A stretch of DNA of 34,771 nt from CAYYNP01 sp964472545 (GTDB lineage: Bacteria > Planctomycetota > Planctomycetia > Pirellulales > Thermoguttaceae). This document shows, one piece after another, positions 11,111 through 19,914 of the stretch (positions are counted from its first letter, which is position 1; each line of letters starts with the position of its first letter). The stretch spans positions 1 through 34,771 of the forward strand of contig CAYYNP010000072.1 in assembly GCA_964472545.1 (NCBI GenBank), in the 5' to 3' direction. A program made the translations under genes and the position numbers. Under the pieces are notes generated by a model. That model saw only the letters and a list, made by a program, of their open reading frames with translations. It did not search any database and had not been told where the DNA came from.

Positions 11111-11276
11111 CTCGTTCCCATATTCCAGTTTGGGAACGCCATTCCGCGAAGCTCTGCTCCGGTCGCATTTCTCACCGGGTGGGAATGCTGTGGACGTAGT
11201 ACTTTGCGGTGGGAGTGTGCTTTGCGGTGGGAGTCGCCAGGGTTGATCCGTTCCCAAACTGGAATCTGGGAACGAG
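11111..11276. repeat. REP-like palindromic repeat pair (28-bp inverted arms)
   Basis: The 28-bp arm at 11111-11138 and the arm at 11249-11276 are reverse complements with one mismatch, separated by 110 bp. Each arm is itself a quasi-palindrome with ends GTTCCCA and TGGGAAC around the core TTCCAGT or its complement. A decayed third partial copy (CTCCAGTTTGAGAACA) lies at about 11285-11300. The arrangement, two head-to-head palindromes in an intergenic space, is that of REP/BIME-type elements. No REP-associated transposase is visible in the window. Confidence 0.65.
11202..11234. repeat. Short tandem repeat inside the REP-like pair
   Basis: CTTTGCGGTGGGAGT occurs at 11202-11216 and again at 11220-11234, an 18-bp period with two copies. 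Confidence 0.6.
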
Positions 11277-11326
11277 CGGACGAACTCCAGTTTGAGAACA
11301 AGTGGATCGACGTTGCCAAACTGTTC

Positions 11327-12589
11327 TCAGCCGTTCTTCTTGCAGAACTCGTCCATGAAGTTGCACAACGCCTGCACGCCTTCGATCGGCATGGCGTTGT
11401 AGATCGACGCGCGGCAGCCGCCGACCGATCGATGGCCCTTGAGCGAAGCCAATCCGCAGGCGGCCGACTGTTCGAGGAACGGGGCGTCCAACTCCGGATT
11501 GGCCAGCCGGAAGGCGACGTTCATTAGCGATTGGCTGCCCGGCCGGGCGTGGGGGGCGTAGAAACGGTCGGAACGTTCGATCGCCTGATAGATCATCTCG
11601 GATTTGNNNNNNNNNNTGCGCCGGGCGAACCACTCGATTTCCGCTTTGAGTCGCTCCATGCTGTGGAAGCGAAACTTCCGGCTGAGACCACCTTGTCCCC
11701 AATAGCAGAAGGTGCAGGGAAACGGGCATCCCCGATTCGTCTCGATGATCGCCTGATAGATCATCTCGGATTTGCGGCGGTTGATTTCGGCCATCTTATC
11801 CAAGCCGCCGATTTCACCGAGCAGCCAATCGGTGACCAGCTTGACCATGTAGATGGCGAACGTGGGAGGCGTGTTCAACAGCGATTTGCCGCCGGCGAGC
11901 GTCTTGTAGTTGAGCATCGAAGGCAGGTCCTGTGGCGCCCGTTCGACCAGATCGTCGCGGATGATGACCACGGTGACGCCGGCCGGCCCGACGTTCTTCT
12001 GGGCACAGGCGTAGAGGATGCCGTATTTCTCCACCGGCGTGGGGCGGCAGAGGATATCGGACGAGGCGTCGCAAACCAACGGCACGTCGCCCACCTCCGG
12101 CTCGGCGGGAAATTGCACGCCCTGGATCGTCTCGTTCGAGGTGAAGTAGACGTAGGCCGCGTCGGGCGTCAGTTGCAGTTGGTCCTGTCGGGGAACCTGC
12201 GAGTAGTTGCCGCCCTCGCCGTCGAAAGACACGTTGACCTCGCCCTGGGTTCTGGCCTCCTTGATCGCCTTCTTGCCCCAGCTTCCGGTCAATATGTAAT
12301 CCGCCTTTTTGCCGGAGTTGCGCAGGAAGTTCAGCGGCACCATGGCAAACTGCATCTGCGCTCCGCCCTGAAGGAAGAGCACCCGATAGTTGTCCGGGAT
12401 TGCCAGGAGTTGGCGCAGGTTGGCCTCGGCCTGCTCGATGATCTCGGTGAAGGTCTTCGAGCGGTGGCTGATCTCCAGAATGGAACTGCCGATGCCGGGC
12501 ATCGACACCAGATTCTCTTGAGCGGCCTGAAGTGCGGCGACCGGGAGCATGGCGGGGCCGGGGGAGAAGTTGTAGACGCGTTTTTCCAT
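11327..12589 (-). CDS. serC: Phosphoserine aminotransferase, interrupted by an assembly gap and foreign fragment
   Basis: SerC transfers an amino group from glutamate to 3-phosphohydroxypyruvate in serine synthesis and also serves pyridoxal phosphate synthesis. With the ATG at 12589 the protein begins MEKRVYNFSPGPAMLP, as in E. coli SerC, and the PLP-binding lysine is Lys198 (QKNVGPAG), the E. coli number. Other family blocks are ISHRSK, NETIQGV, NTPPTFAIY and, at the end, LKGHRSVGGCRASIYNAMP. After KSEMIYQAI the reading enters a fragment of a radical-SAM protein and ten Ns, then KSEMIYQAI is repeated and SerC resumes at ERSDRFY. Deleting about 11607-11774 would restore a normal-length, continuous SerC. 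The open frame extends to 12649, but nothing upstream matches the family. Confidence 0.93.
   Translation of the reverse strand: MEKRVYNFSPGPAMLPVAALQAAQENLVSMPGIGSSILEISHRSKTFTEIIEQAEANLRQLLAIPDNYRVLFLQGGAQMQFAMVPLNFLRNSGKKADYILTGSWGKKAIKEARTQGEVNVSFDGEGGNYSQVPRQDQLQLTPDAAYVYFTSNETIQGVQFPAEPEVGDVPLVCDASSDILCRPTPVEKYGILYACAQKNVGPAGVTVVIIRDDLVERAPQDLPSMLNYKTLAGGKSLLNTPPTFAIYMVKLVTDWLLGEIGGLDKMAEINRRKSEMIYQAIIETNRGCPFPCTFCYWGQGGLSRKFRFHSMERLKAEIEWFARRXXXXKSEMIYQAIERSDRFYAPHARPGSQSLMNVAFRLANPELDAPFLEQSAACGLASLKGHRSVGGCRASIYNAMPIEGVQALCNFMDEFCKKNG
11607..11616. other. Assembly gap (ten N)
   Basis: A run of ten N inside serC, directly after the 28-bp segment that is repeated at 11747-11774. Ten is a typical scaffolder placeholder, so the real distance is unknown. 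Confidence 0.98.
11617..11746 (-). pseudogene. Fragment of a cobalamin-type radical SAM gene, misplaced in serC
   Basis: On the serC strand this 130-bp piece encodes about 43 residues with ETNRGCPFPCTFCYWG, a radical-SAM iron-sulfur motif (CxxxCxxC), then RFHSMERLKAEIEWFARR. This form is typical of B12-binding-domain radical SAM proteins, where ETNRGCP directly follows the cobalamin domain. It has no start, no stop and no rest of the gene. It is flanked by direct copies of a 28-bp serC segment (11579-11606 and 11747-11774). Most likely it is the end of another contig joined here by a chimeric read or repeat, not a real insertion. Confidence 0.8.
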
Positions 12590-12716
12590 TTTTCCCAAGA
12601 TCTTTCCAAGGCGGGCTTCAAAGGCGGGTGCCAAAACAACGTTTCCCAAGTCTATCGCACGCAGACCGGCTGTCCAGGGGCGTCACGGGCGCGTGGCGCG
12701 TGGACGGATGGGTGGC

Positions 12717-12745
12717 TTGACACCGATCCTAGCAGTCAGCAAAAT
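12717..12745 (+). promoter_or_regulatory. Sigma70-type promoter for the small membrane protein
   Basis: A perfect -35 box TTGACA (12717-12722) and a -10 box CAAAAT (12740-12745) are spaced by exactly 17 bp. Transcription would begin near 12752, leaving a leader of about 16 nt that contains the AGAGGGA ribosome-binding site. Confidence 0.6.
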
Positions 12746-12767
12746 TGGGAAAACTAGAGGGATTATT

Positions 12768-13043
12768 ATGGCCAACAGAGCCGTCCCTTCGTGGACGATC
12801 ATGCTGCTTACCGCAGGGATCCTCGTCTTGCCGTTGGTGATTGCGGTAAGTTGGGGTGTTTCTGCGCTGCTTGCGGCCAGTGGAGACGCGCTGGGCAGCG
12901 ACGTGCTGCAATACGTCGCGTTGGCCTGTGGCATGCTCTGGGCCGTCGATTTGGTGCTGCTGGTGTTGGTCCTCGCGGTTGGTGCGCTGGCCGAGGTGGA
13001 CGACTCTCAGGGAAACCGGCCGTCGGAGCCGGACTCTCATTGA
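12768..13043 (+). CDS. Small membrane protein, 91 aa
   Basis: The ATG at 12768 has AGAGGGA about 6 nt upstream and a good promoter before it. The product has two hydrophobic segments, about residues 8-36 (PSWTIMLLTAGILVLPLVIA) and 50-74 (a Leu/Val-rich stretch around MLWAVDLVLLVLVLAV), and a short acidic, hydrophilic tail. It is therefore a two-span inner-membrane protein with both ends on the same side. There is no recognisable family or motif. It is 85 bp upstream of the zinc-ribbon membrane protein on the same strand and may share its transcript. An upstream start at 12693 would overlap the promoter and is not favoured. Confidence 0.6.
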   Translation: MANRAVPSWTIMLLTAGILVLPLVIAVSWGVSALLAASGDALGSDVLQYVALACGMLWAVDLVLLVLVLAVGALAEVDDSQGNRPSEPDSH

Positions 13044-13128
13044 TTCTTACCCGCGGCGCGTGGTAATCTGGAGTGTGGGAGTTCTCGTCGCCCTCCCGCC
13101 CCTGCCAAACCCTGCCCAGACGCCCGCG

Positions 13129-14061
13129 ATGCCCATTCGATTCCGCTGCAAGCAATGCCGCCAGATGCTGGCGATCGCCAAACGAAAGGCGGGCAGCGAG
13201 ATCGACTGCCCCAAGTGTGGGGTTTCTCAAGAGGTGCCCAACGCCCAAGCCGCCGCTGCGGCGTTGGCCATGGACCAAGTGGACGACGGCCAGCAGACGA
13301 CCGTCAGCGGTTCGGAGTTCGTCGTCTACGATGATCCGGTTCCCGCCCCATCGCCGGTGCCAATTTCCGACAAGGGCTCCGACTCCTCGGTACAAGCTCA
13401 GAATGAGCTACCGACCGCACCATCCTCGGTCCTTGAACGCGGGAAGCCAGTCCCGCGGAATATGATTCTCTACCATCGGCGAACGTTCTACATCCACGGC
13501 GTGCTCTTCGTGGTCGTCGGCGCGGTGGCCTTCCTGGCCGGCTACTACATCGGTCACGGCACGGCTACCGAGAAGATGCTCGCCGAACAGGAAAAACAGC
13601 AGCGGCAGTTGGCGACCGTCGAGGGAACGCTCGAATACAAGGACTCTCTGGGCCAGACTCGACCGGATCAGGGCGCCGTAATCGTCATCTTGCCGGAAGG
13701 GGCCGCGCCGGAGAAGAAGCTTGCGGTGACGGATTTCGACCCCAGCTCACCCGAATCGGAAGAAAACCCTCGGGAGATTCGGCGCCTACTCGAATTGGGT
13801 GGGTTCTTCCTGCGGGCAGATGCCGAGGGCCACTTCAGTGAAGATGTCCCCCATGGTGACTATTTTTTGCTGATTCTCTCAAACCGCTCGAAACGGCCCG
13901 CCGGCAGCAACCCCGGCGAACTCGATCTGGTGAAGATGCGCGACTTCTTCAACCTGCCAAAGGACCTCATTGGGCCACGGGATTACCGCTGGCTGTCGAT
14001 CCGGGCCAGCATTGCGCTGAATCCGATCGACCTGACGTTCGGCGCTGAGCGAGTTCGCTGA
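13129..14061 (+). CDS. Zinc-ribbon single-pass membrane protein
   Basis: The ATG at 13129 opens MPIRFRCKQC, directly starting an N-terminal zinc ribbon (CKQC then CPKC about 17 residues later, within residues 1-35), so this start is preferred over upstream in-frame codons. Then comes a Pro/Ser-rich linker and one membrane segment at about residues 119-141 (VLFVVVGAVAFLAGYYIG). The C-terminal region of about 160 residues begins with a short coiled coil (EKMLAEQEKQQRQL) and continues as a beta-rich domain resembling carboxypeptidase-regulatory-like folds of planctomycete lipoproteins (GHFSEDVPHGDYFLLIL). The topology would place the zinc ribbon in the cytoplasm and the beta domain outside. Function is unknown. 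The 310-aa gene is followed by the large exported-protein operon after 201 bp. Confidence 0.82.
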   Translation: MPIRFRCKQCRQMLAIAKRKAGSEIDCPKCGVSQEVPNAQAAAAALAMDQVDDGQQTTVSGSEFVVYDDPVPAPSPVPISDKGSDSSVQAQNELPTAPSSVLERGKPVPRNMILYHRRTFYIHGVLFVVVGAVAFLAGYYIGHGTATEKMLAEQEKQQRQLATVEGTLEYKDSLGQTRPDQGAVIVILPEGAAPEKKLAVTDFDPSSPESEENPREIRRLLELGGFFLRADAEGHFSEDVPHGDYFLLILSNRSKRPAGSNPGELDLVKMRDFFNLPKDLIGPRDYRWLSIRASIALNPIDLTFGAERVR

Positions 14062-14128
14062 GCGGCCGTGTCCTGCTGCGCAACGGCTTTGTCTCCCCGC
14101 ATTTGCGGTCTTTTCGGAAAAGCTGCGT

Positions 14129-14167
14129 TATATTCTCTAGGGTGACACGCCCCGACCAGCGGGGTGT
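14129..14167 (+). promoter_or_regulatory. Candidate -10 box and leader hairpin before the exported operon
   Basis: TATATT at 14129-14134 resembles a -10 box, without a convincing -35. A hairpin follows at 14145-14167, with CCCCG and CGGGG arms and one bulge. Both are in the 201-bp space before the first gene of the exported operon. Confidence 0.3.
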
Positions 14168-14262
14168 TGCGCTTGCGCGGATCGTCGAAACGACCGCGGT
14201 CTCCACGAGCGAGGAGATTCAGAGATTCGCTGTGCCTTAGACCATTTGGGAGGGATTGCGAG

Positions 14263-17175
14263 ATGAGATCACTCGTTGCCATCTGTTTGCTCGGGACGTT
14301 GGGGTGTCTTCTGTCTGGATCTGCCGCAGCGGCCGACGCCTTGCCGTTTTCGCACAAGGTCGAGGTCTATCGCGACGGCAAGAGTGACGTGACCGTGTTC
14401 ACATTGCGGCTGGAGCAGCCGTTTCTGGCCGGCGAGTTCGAGAAGAGCAGCTACTTGCGGCTGAAGGCCACCGACGATCGGGCGTATCTGATCTATCCCA
14501 AGGAAACCACGTTTCGGCAGAAGCACGCCGAGTTCTATGGCCGGCTGCGAGGGCAGGAGGCCGTCACCGTGAAGCTCTCACACGAGATCGTCTCGGAAAA
14601 CCTCGACGGCACTCGCCGTGTGGAGGCCCGTCAGGGCGACATCGAGATCACGATCCCTCCGCTGCCCGACCCGAATGCCACGGTCGGACCGAAGAGTATC
14701 TTCCTCGATTGGGCTCGACAGCAGAACACCTACTTCGCCGAGTTGCTGCGTTACTATCCGGAAGAGACGTTCTATCAATACTGTATTCTTCAATCCCGCG
14801 CCCGATACGGCGTGAGCCCGCCGTCGATTCCTCAGCGCACGCCCGAGACGGTCTCGCTGGAGACCGACCTCTACAAATGGGCGTCGAGTTCGATGGGGAT
14901 TCAGGACACGATGCAATACCGGGCGCTAAGCTCGTCTGAAGGCGTGGGCGACCTGAACACGCACGTCAGTTCGCTGCTTCCTCCGTCGCTGCGCTCGCTG
15001 CCCTATGAAGAACTGCTGGAGAAGAAACGCACCGACGAGCAGGTCGAGCCGACGTTGCACGAGATCGCCAAGTTCGTGCCGGAGGATCAGTACTTTCTGC
15101 ACTTCAACTCGATGCAATCGCTGGGCGAGGTGATGGATCTCTCGACGCAATGGGGAACCAACCTGCTGCGGCTGTTTACGGTTCGGGCGCAGGACCAGCG
15201 ACTGCAAGCGAAACTGGAAGATCAGTTGTGTCTGCGCCGCGGGCCGCTGACGAAGCTGTTTGCCGATGCGGTGATCGGCGAGGTGGCCGTGACCGGCTCC
15301 GATCCATTCGTGCTCGAGGGCACCGACGTGACGATGGTCTTTCGGCTGAAGCAGCCGGAGGCGTTCGCCGCGGCGGCCGACGGATGGATGGCCGAGGTGC
15401 GGCAGAAGCACCCGGGGCTCGTCGAGCGGGAGTTCAACTACCGCGGCCATAAGGTCGTCGCCCGATACACGAACGATCGGGTCGTCAGTTCCTTTGTGGT
15501 GACGCACGACGACTGCGCGATCTACTCCAACTCGCACCGTTCGATCCGTCGGATCGTCGACGCGGCCGTGGGCGAAACCCCCAGCCTGCACGACGCGCTC
15601 GACTACCGCTACGTGACCACGATCCTGCCGCCGAAGACCGACGCCGACTCGGGCTACGTCTTTGCCTCCGAAGCGTTCATCAAGCGGCTGGTCGGTCCGG
15701 CGGCGAAGATCTCCGAGAAGCGGCGGCTGCAATGCTTCAACAACCTGGTGATGCTCAACAACGCCTCGCTGTTCTACCGGCTGGAGTACGGCCGTTCGCC
15801 CGCCTCGCTGAGCGAACTGATCGAAGGCCGCTTCGTCGACGCCGGCAAGATCGTCTGTCCGCACGGCGGGGCCTACGACTTCGACGCCGAGCACGACACG
15901 TGTACCTGCTCGCTGCACAATCGGCTAAAATACCTCACGCCGAACGTCGAACTCTCCGTGCTGAACGTCTCGCAGCAAGAGGCGGCCGAATACGAACGCT
16001 ACAAACAGCGTTACGCGGCCTTCTGGCAGAAGGCCTTCAATCCGCTCGCAGTGCGGGTCACCGTGGGCCGGCGGATGAAGCTCGAGTCGTGCGTGCTGCC
16101 GTTTGCCAACGGCAGTTTCTACGGCGAGTTGCACGGCGTGGTCGACAAGAACCCGATGCCGTTGGGCACCGCCCGGATCGCACCGTCGGCCGTGGCGTCG
16201 ATGGTGATCGTACCGGGCCGCGAGAAGATCGCCGAGCTTCTGAAGGAAATCCCCGGCGTCAGCGAGACACTCACCGCCAACCCCACGCTGACCGACCTCA
16301 GCCAGTGGATCGGCGATCGCGTGGGGCTGCATTTCTGCGACGGCGAGACGATCCTGCAGATCGACCCGGCCAGTCTGCAGGCTACCGACGTTCCGCTGAT
16401 CGGCAGCGTGCCGGTCGAAACGCAAGCCATCGTCAGCGCGTTGCTGATGGGCGTGAACTTGCCGGTCTACCTGACCGTCGACGTGGAGAACCCCGAGAGC
16501 GCCCAACGGCTGCTGGAGCAGCTTTCGCGGCAGATCTTCCTCAAGCAGCAATCGGTAATTCCGGGCTTGAAGACAAAGCTCGACGCGTATCGGCTGCCCG
16601 ACTACAAAGACCACGCGATGTACGTCTTCAGCGGCCAGGTCTACGCGGTGAAGCTCCGGCTGCACGTGGCCTTGGTGGGTGGACAACTGGTGGCGGCGAC
16701 CAAGCCGGAGATCCTGCGTGAGGTGATCGACGTGAGCAACTCGGACGAAGCGCAACCGCCGCCGGAGGCCCACGTGCTGCTGCGTCTGAATCGCCAGGGT
16801 CTTGGACGCATGCACGACGACCTGCAGCTCTACTGGGCCGAAAAATCCCGCGTGGCCTGCCACCGCAACATCATCTCGATCTACAACCTCTGCAAGCTCT
16901 ACGACGTGCCGATCGACGAGGTGCCGCGGCTTTCGGAGGCGAAGTACGGCGTGCGGTACTTCTGCCCCGATCACGGCGAGTACGCCTTCGACACCGAGCG
17001 GAATCGCGTGGCTTGCAGCGTACACGGCAACCGCGAGCAGTCGCGGCAGAATCCGCGCATCGACCGCAAGTCATCGTTTGCCCAGTTCATCGAAGGCCTC
17101 GACGAGGTGGTCGCCCGGCTCCGTTTCCGCGACGACGCCCTGATCGCCACCGTCGAGATCGCCCGCAGCGAGTAG
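14263..17175 (+). CDS. Large exported protein A, unknown family, with two pilin-head-like Cys/His modules
   Basis: The start at 14263 has GGGAGGG about 10 nt upstream and gives a signal peptide (MRSLVAICLLGTLGCLLSGSAAAA) on a 970-aa protein, so it is periplasmic or lipid-attached. I do not recognise the family. A module of about 60 residues occurs twice: Cys491, Cys532 (CPHGGAYDFD), Cys547, Cys549 and His552 in the first; Cys866, Cys901 (CPDHGEYAFD), Cys918 and His921 (CSVH) in the second. The pattern CP.xG.Y..17..CS.H resembles the C-terminal head of some pseudopilin-like proteins and may bind a metal. A region at about 265-365 (YFLHFNSMQSL, GSDPFVLEG) has a counterpart in the next gene product. 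The next gene begins 67 bp downstream on the same strand. Confidence 0.88.
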   Translation: MRSLVAICLLGTLGCLLSGSAAAADALPFSHKVEVYRDGKSDVTVFTLRLEQPFLAGEFEKSSYLRLKATDDRAYLIYPKETTFRQKHAEFYGRLRGQEAVTVKLSHEIVSENLDGTRRVEARQGDIEITIPPLPDPNATVGPKSIFLDWARQQNTYFAELLRYYPEETFYQYCILQSRARYGVSPPSIPQRTPETVSLETDLYKWASSSMGIQDTMQYRALSSSEGVGDLNTHVSSLLPPSLRSLPYEELLEKKRTDEQVEPTLHEIAKFVPEDQYFLHFNSMQSLGEVMDLSTQWGTNLLRLFTVRAQDQRLQAKLEDQLCLRRGPLTKLFADAVIGEVAVTGSDPFVLEGTDVTMVFRLKQPEAFAAAADGWMAEVRQKHPGLVEREFNYRGHKVVARYTNDRVVSSFVVTHDDCAIYSNSHRSIRRIVDAAVGETPSLHDALDYRYVTTILPPKTDADSGYVFASEAFIKRLVGPAAKISEKRRLQCFNNLVMLNNASLFYRLEYGRSPASLSELIEGRFVDAGKIVCPHGGAYDFDAEHDTCTCSLHNRLKYLTPNVELSVLNVSQQEAAEYERYKQRYAAFWQKAFNPLAVRVTVGRRMKLESCVLPFANGSFYGELHGVVDKNPMPLGTARIAPSAVASMVIVPGREKIAELLKEIPGVSETLTANPTLTDLSQWIGDRVGLHFCDGETILQIDPASLQATDVPLIGSVPVETQAIVSALLMGVNLPVYLTVDVENPESAQRLLEQLSRQIFLKQQSVIPGLKTKLDAYRLPDYKDHAMYVFSGQVYAVKLRLHVALVGGQLVAATKPEILREVIDVSNSDEAQPPPEAHVLLRLNRQGLGRMHDDLQLYWAEKSRVACHRNIISIYNLCKLYDVPIDEVPRLSEAKYGVRYFCPDHGEYAFDTERNRVACSVHGNREQSRQNPRIDRKSSFAQFIEGLDEVVARLRFRDDALIATVEIARSE

Positions 17176-17242
17176 CCGTCCAACCACAAAGCCGCGACCG
17201 GTGGTCGCGCCCCCATGCCAATCGATGGCCAGGAGCCTTGTA

Positions 17243-19852
17243 ATGCCCGTCCCAAACAGAGCGAACGCCACCGTCCTGGCAGTCTTGTTATCGCTGCTTG
17301 CGACCGGCGGCACGTCGCAGGCCGCCGAGATCGAAACGCAGGCGATCGCCGGCGAACCGTTCGGCGTGGGGCGGATCAGCATCCCGTTGTCTCCGGCCAG
17401 GTACGTCTTCCCGGATGCCCCGCTGCAACTCGCCGGCCGAGAGGCTCGCGTGTTCTATTCGGCCTTCGACGATGCCGGCATCTACGACGTCGGCAAGCGC
17501 GGCGCGAAGCCCCCCGAGGCGATCGCGGCCTACTTCCTCTTTCGAGGCGACCAACCGCTGGAGTTAACCGTACAAGGTGCAGCGAGCCACCACGCCACGG
17601 TTACGCCGGTGCATGACGCGGCCGCCCATCGGGCATTGCTCGAAACGTGGTGGAAACACTACACGGCCGCCGCCCAGCGCGTGGCGCAATCCGACGCGTA
17701 CCAGCCGCTGGTAGAGAACTACCTCACGGCCACACTCGCACGGCGGCTGAAGTTGCCGGCGCCGGACAATCTGGCGGCGCCGGCGCTGTGGGGCGGGTTC
17801 GACGATCACTTTTTCGCATTGGTTACCGGCGCGGAATCGGTACGGTCGGCGGCCCAGACGGACGTGCTGCTCGAACACGACGGCACTCCGGAAACTGCGG
17901 ATCGACCGATCCCGAAGGCGGCCTCCGTACCGCCGGTCGATCTGCCCAGAGTGCATAGCGGCGTCGCCGTCGAGCCGATCGCATTGCACGTGCCGGAAGA
18001 GTGCTTCTACGTCCGCTTTGGCAGCTTCGCCAACTTCCTCTGGGCGAAGCGAGCGGTCGATCAATGGGGTACTCAGATCCGGCAGTTCGCTTCCGTCCGT
18101 TCGCTCGACTACCACATCGGTTCACGCATCGAGCGGCAGCTTGCCCTGCACGAAACGGTCCTCGGCACGCTCTTCGGCGGCACGGTCATCTCCGACGTCG
18201 CGATCCTCGGCAACGACACCTTTCTGCGCGAAGGCGCTTCCATCGGCGTGCTCTTCGAGGCCCGCAATTCGAAGCTCCTCAAAGACCAAATCGCTTCTTT
18301 GCGCGAGGAAGCGCTGGATCGCGAGAAGACCGCCACGCAGCAGACGATTCGCATTGCCGGACGTGACGTCTCTTTGGTCGCCACACCAGACAACCGCGTG
18401 CGATCCTTCTACGCGATCGACGGCGACTACCACCTGGTGACGACTTCCCAAACGATCGTGCGGCGGTTCTTCGAGGCCGGCGGCGGCAAGGGGAGCCTTG
18501 GCCGATTGGGGGAGTTCCGCTGGGCCCGTTCGCTGCGGCCGGTCGCGGAAGACTTTGCGGCGTTTGTCTATCTTTCCGATCCGTTCTTCCATCGGTTGAT
18601 TGGCCCGGAGTATCGGATCGAGATGACGCGGCGCGTGGCGGCGGCCTCCGAGATCGACGTGGTCCGCGTTGCCCGACTTGCCGCGATGGCCGAAGGCCGC
18701 CCGGCGCGGAGCGTGCCGCAACTCATTGCCGGCGGCTACCTGCCGGCGGGTTTCGGACGCCGGCCGGACGGCAGCCGAGCGGTGATCGCCGGGCGTGCGG
18801 TGACCGATTCGCTTCGCGGCGCATACGGCTCGTTCCTTCCGGTGCCCGACGTTGAGATCCGCGGTGCCACGCCGTCGGAGGTCGAGTCGTACGAGCAGTT
18901 CGCCGCCCAGTACGCCGACCTGTGGCGGCGGATGGACCCGGTGGTGGTGGCGGTGCGGCGGCGGGATCTCGACGAACAGGGGACTCAACGCGTGACGTTC
19001 GACGTGCATATCACGCCCTACGCACGGCAGACGTATGACATGCTGGCCATGATGCTCGGCGCCGCCGACAAGCAGCATTGGGCGTGGGTGCCGGGCGACG
19101 TAGCGGCGCTCGAGGTGAACTTCTCCGGCGACAAGCATCGGCTCGCCCTGCGCGACTTCGCTCCCCGGTTTCGCATTGAGGACGGCACGGTACACCTCGA
19201 GGAAAATGACCGGCATCCCGAGCACGAGTTGTATTACGTCTGCCGCGGCGCCGAGGCGAATCTGTTCATGTCGTCGATGCAGAACGCGCCTCCCCCGGAC
19301 GAAGAGGGCGACGCGAAAGTCGATTGGCTTCTCGGCAGCGGCGACAGTTGGATGCGCCGGCTCGACGGCGCCATGATCTTGGCCGCCAACAAGGAGATCC
19401 TGCGTGCGGTGGCTCCGCGCGTGAAGTTGGTCGATGCCCAGCGTGCGGCCAAAGGCCGGCTATGGATCGGCGACGTTCGCCAATGCGAGGCCGCCAGGCT
19501 GATCGACGCCGAAGCGTTCTTGCTCGCCCGCAAGGCCTCCGCCGGAAACGTACAGTTGATGCGCACGCTCACCGGGCAGTTGCACGTACCGCAGAAGAAG
19601 GCGCGGTCGACGGCCGAAGAACTGCTCGGCGCGGAGTTCGTCTGCCCGCTCGGAGGGAAGTATCGATTCCAGTCGGGCGGCGGCTGGAGTTCCTCGGCGT
19701 GGAAGCACGAGTCGGTGTATCAGATCGACGCCGTTGCGGACGAGTTCCGGGCGGAAGTCCTCGACTGGTTTGCGGGGTTGTTGGTGGAATTGGACATCGA
19801 CCAAACGGCGCTGACGACCCATATCGAAATCGACTTGCGGGAAGAACCGTGA
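17243..19852 (+). CDS. Large exported protein B, distant paralogue of protein A
   Basis: ATG 17243 has AGGAG about 7 nt upstream; the 869-aa product starts with a signal peptide (MPVPNRANATVLAVLLSLLA, cleavage probably after SQA). Alignment by eye with protein A finds matching blocks in the same order: FYVRFGSFANFL against YFLHFNSMQSLG, QWGTQIRQFASVRS against QWGTNLLRLFTVRA, then TVISDVAILGNDTFLREG against AVIGEVAVTGSDPFVLEG. A late CPLGGKYRFQ (Cys801) recalls the CP.xG.Y motif, but the CS.H partner is missing, so any metal site is lost. An intermediate stretch (GRPARSVPQLIAGGYLP) also recalls the module. Catalytic residues are not recognised. Tight spacing to both neighbours indicates one operon. 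Confidence 0.88.
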   Translation: MPVPNRANATVLAVLLSLLATGGTSQAAEIETQAIAGEPFGVGRISIPLSPARYVFPDAPLQLAGREARVFYSAFDDAGIYDVGKRGAKPPEAIAAYFLFRGDQPLELTVQGAASHHATVTPVHDAAAHRALLETWWKHYTAAAQRVAQSDAYQPLVENYLTATLARRLKLPAPDNLAAPALWGGFDDHFFALVTGAESVRSAAQTDVLLEHDGTPETADRPIPKAASVPPVDLPRVHSGVAVEPIALHVPEECFYVRFGSFANFLWAKRAVDQWGTQIRQFASVRSLDYHIGSRIERQLALHETVLGTLFGGTVISDVAILGNDTFLREGASIGVLFEARNSKLLKDQIASLREEALDREKTATQQTIRIAGRDVSLVATPDNRVRSFYAIDGDYHLVTTSQTIVRRFFEAGGGKGSLGRLGEFRWARSLRPVAEDFAAFVYLSDPFFHRLIGPEYRIEMTRRVAAASEIDVVRVARLAAMAEGRPARSVPQLIAGGYLPAGFGRRPDGSRAVIAGRAVTDSLRGAYGSFLPVPDVEIRGATPSEVESYEQFAAQYADLWRRMDPVVVAVRRRDLDEQGTQRVTFDVHITPYARQTYDMLAMMLGAADKQHWAWVPGDVAALEVNFSGDKHRLALRDFAPRFRIEDGTVHLEENDRHPEHELYYVCRGAEANLFMSSMQNAPPPDEEGDAKVDWLLGSGDSWMRRLDGAMILAANKEILRAVAPRVKLVDAQRAAKGRLWIGDVRQCEAARLIDAEAFLLARKASAGNVQLMRTLTGQLHVPQKKARSTAEELLGAEFVCPLGGKYRFQSGGGWSSSAWKHESVYQIDAVADEFRAEVLDWFAGLLVELDIDQTALTTHIEIDLREEP

Positions 19853-19914
19853 GCGGGGCGTAACGTAGAATTGACCGTTGTCGAACGTCTCCCATGAAGA
19901 CCGGAGCCCATACG

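Larger units (their letters stand above)
10550..11326. other. 777-bp gene-free stretch between csp and serC
   Basis: I find no credible gene here: the open frames are low-quality and run through repeats. The stretch holds a hairpin at 10822-10843, a paired palindromic repeat at 11111-11276 and a short tandem repeat at 11202-11234. The region just 5' of csp should hold its promoter and leader. Confidence 0.5.
11579..11774. repeat. 28-bp direct repeat flanking the gap and foreign fragment
   Basis: The same 28 bp, starting GATCGCCTGATAGATC, occur at 11579-11606 and 11747-11774 and encode serC residues KSEMIYQAI in both places. They mark the two sides of a false join or, less likely, a duplication made on insertion. 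Confidence 0.9.

Noticed and set aside
10659..11319. Open frames across the REP-like repeats before serC
   Set aside because: They read through palindromes and tandem repeats, contain no recognisable domain and have no start signal.
11327..12589. A genuine SerC-radical SAM fusion protein
   Set aside because: The insert is bounded by duplicated serC sequence and a run of N, carries only a fragment of the radical-SAM domain, and would disrupt the SerC fold.
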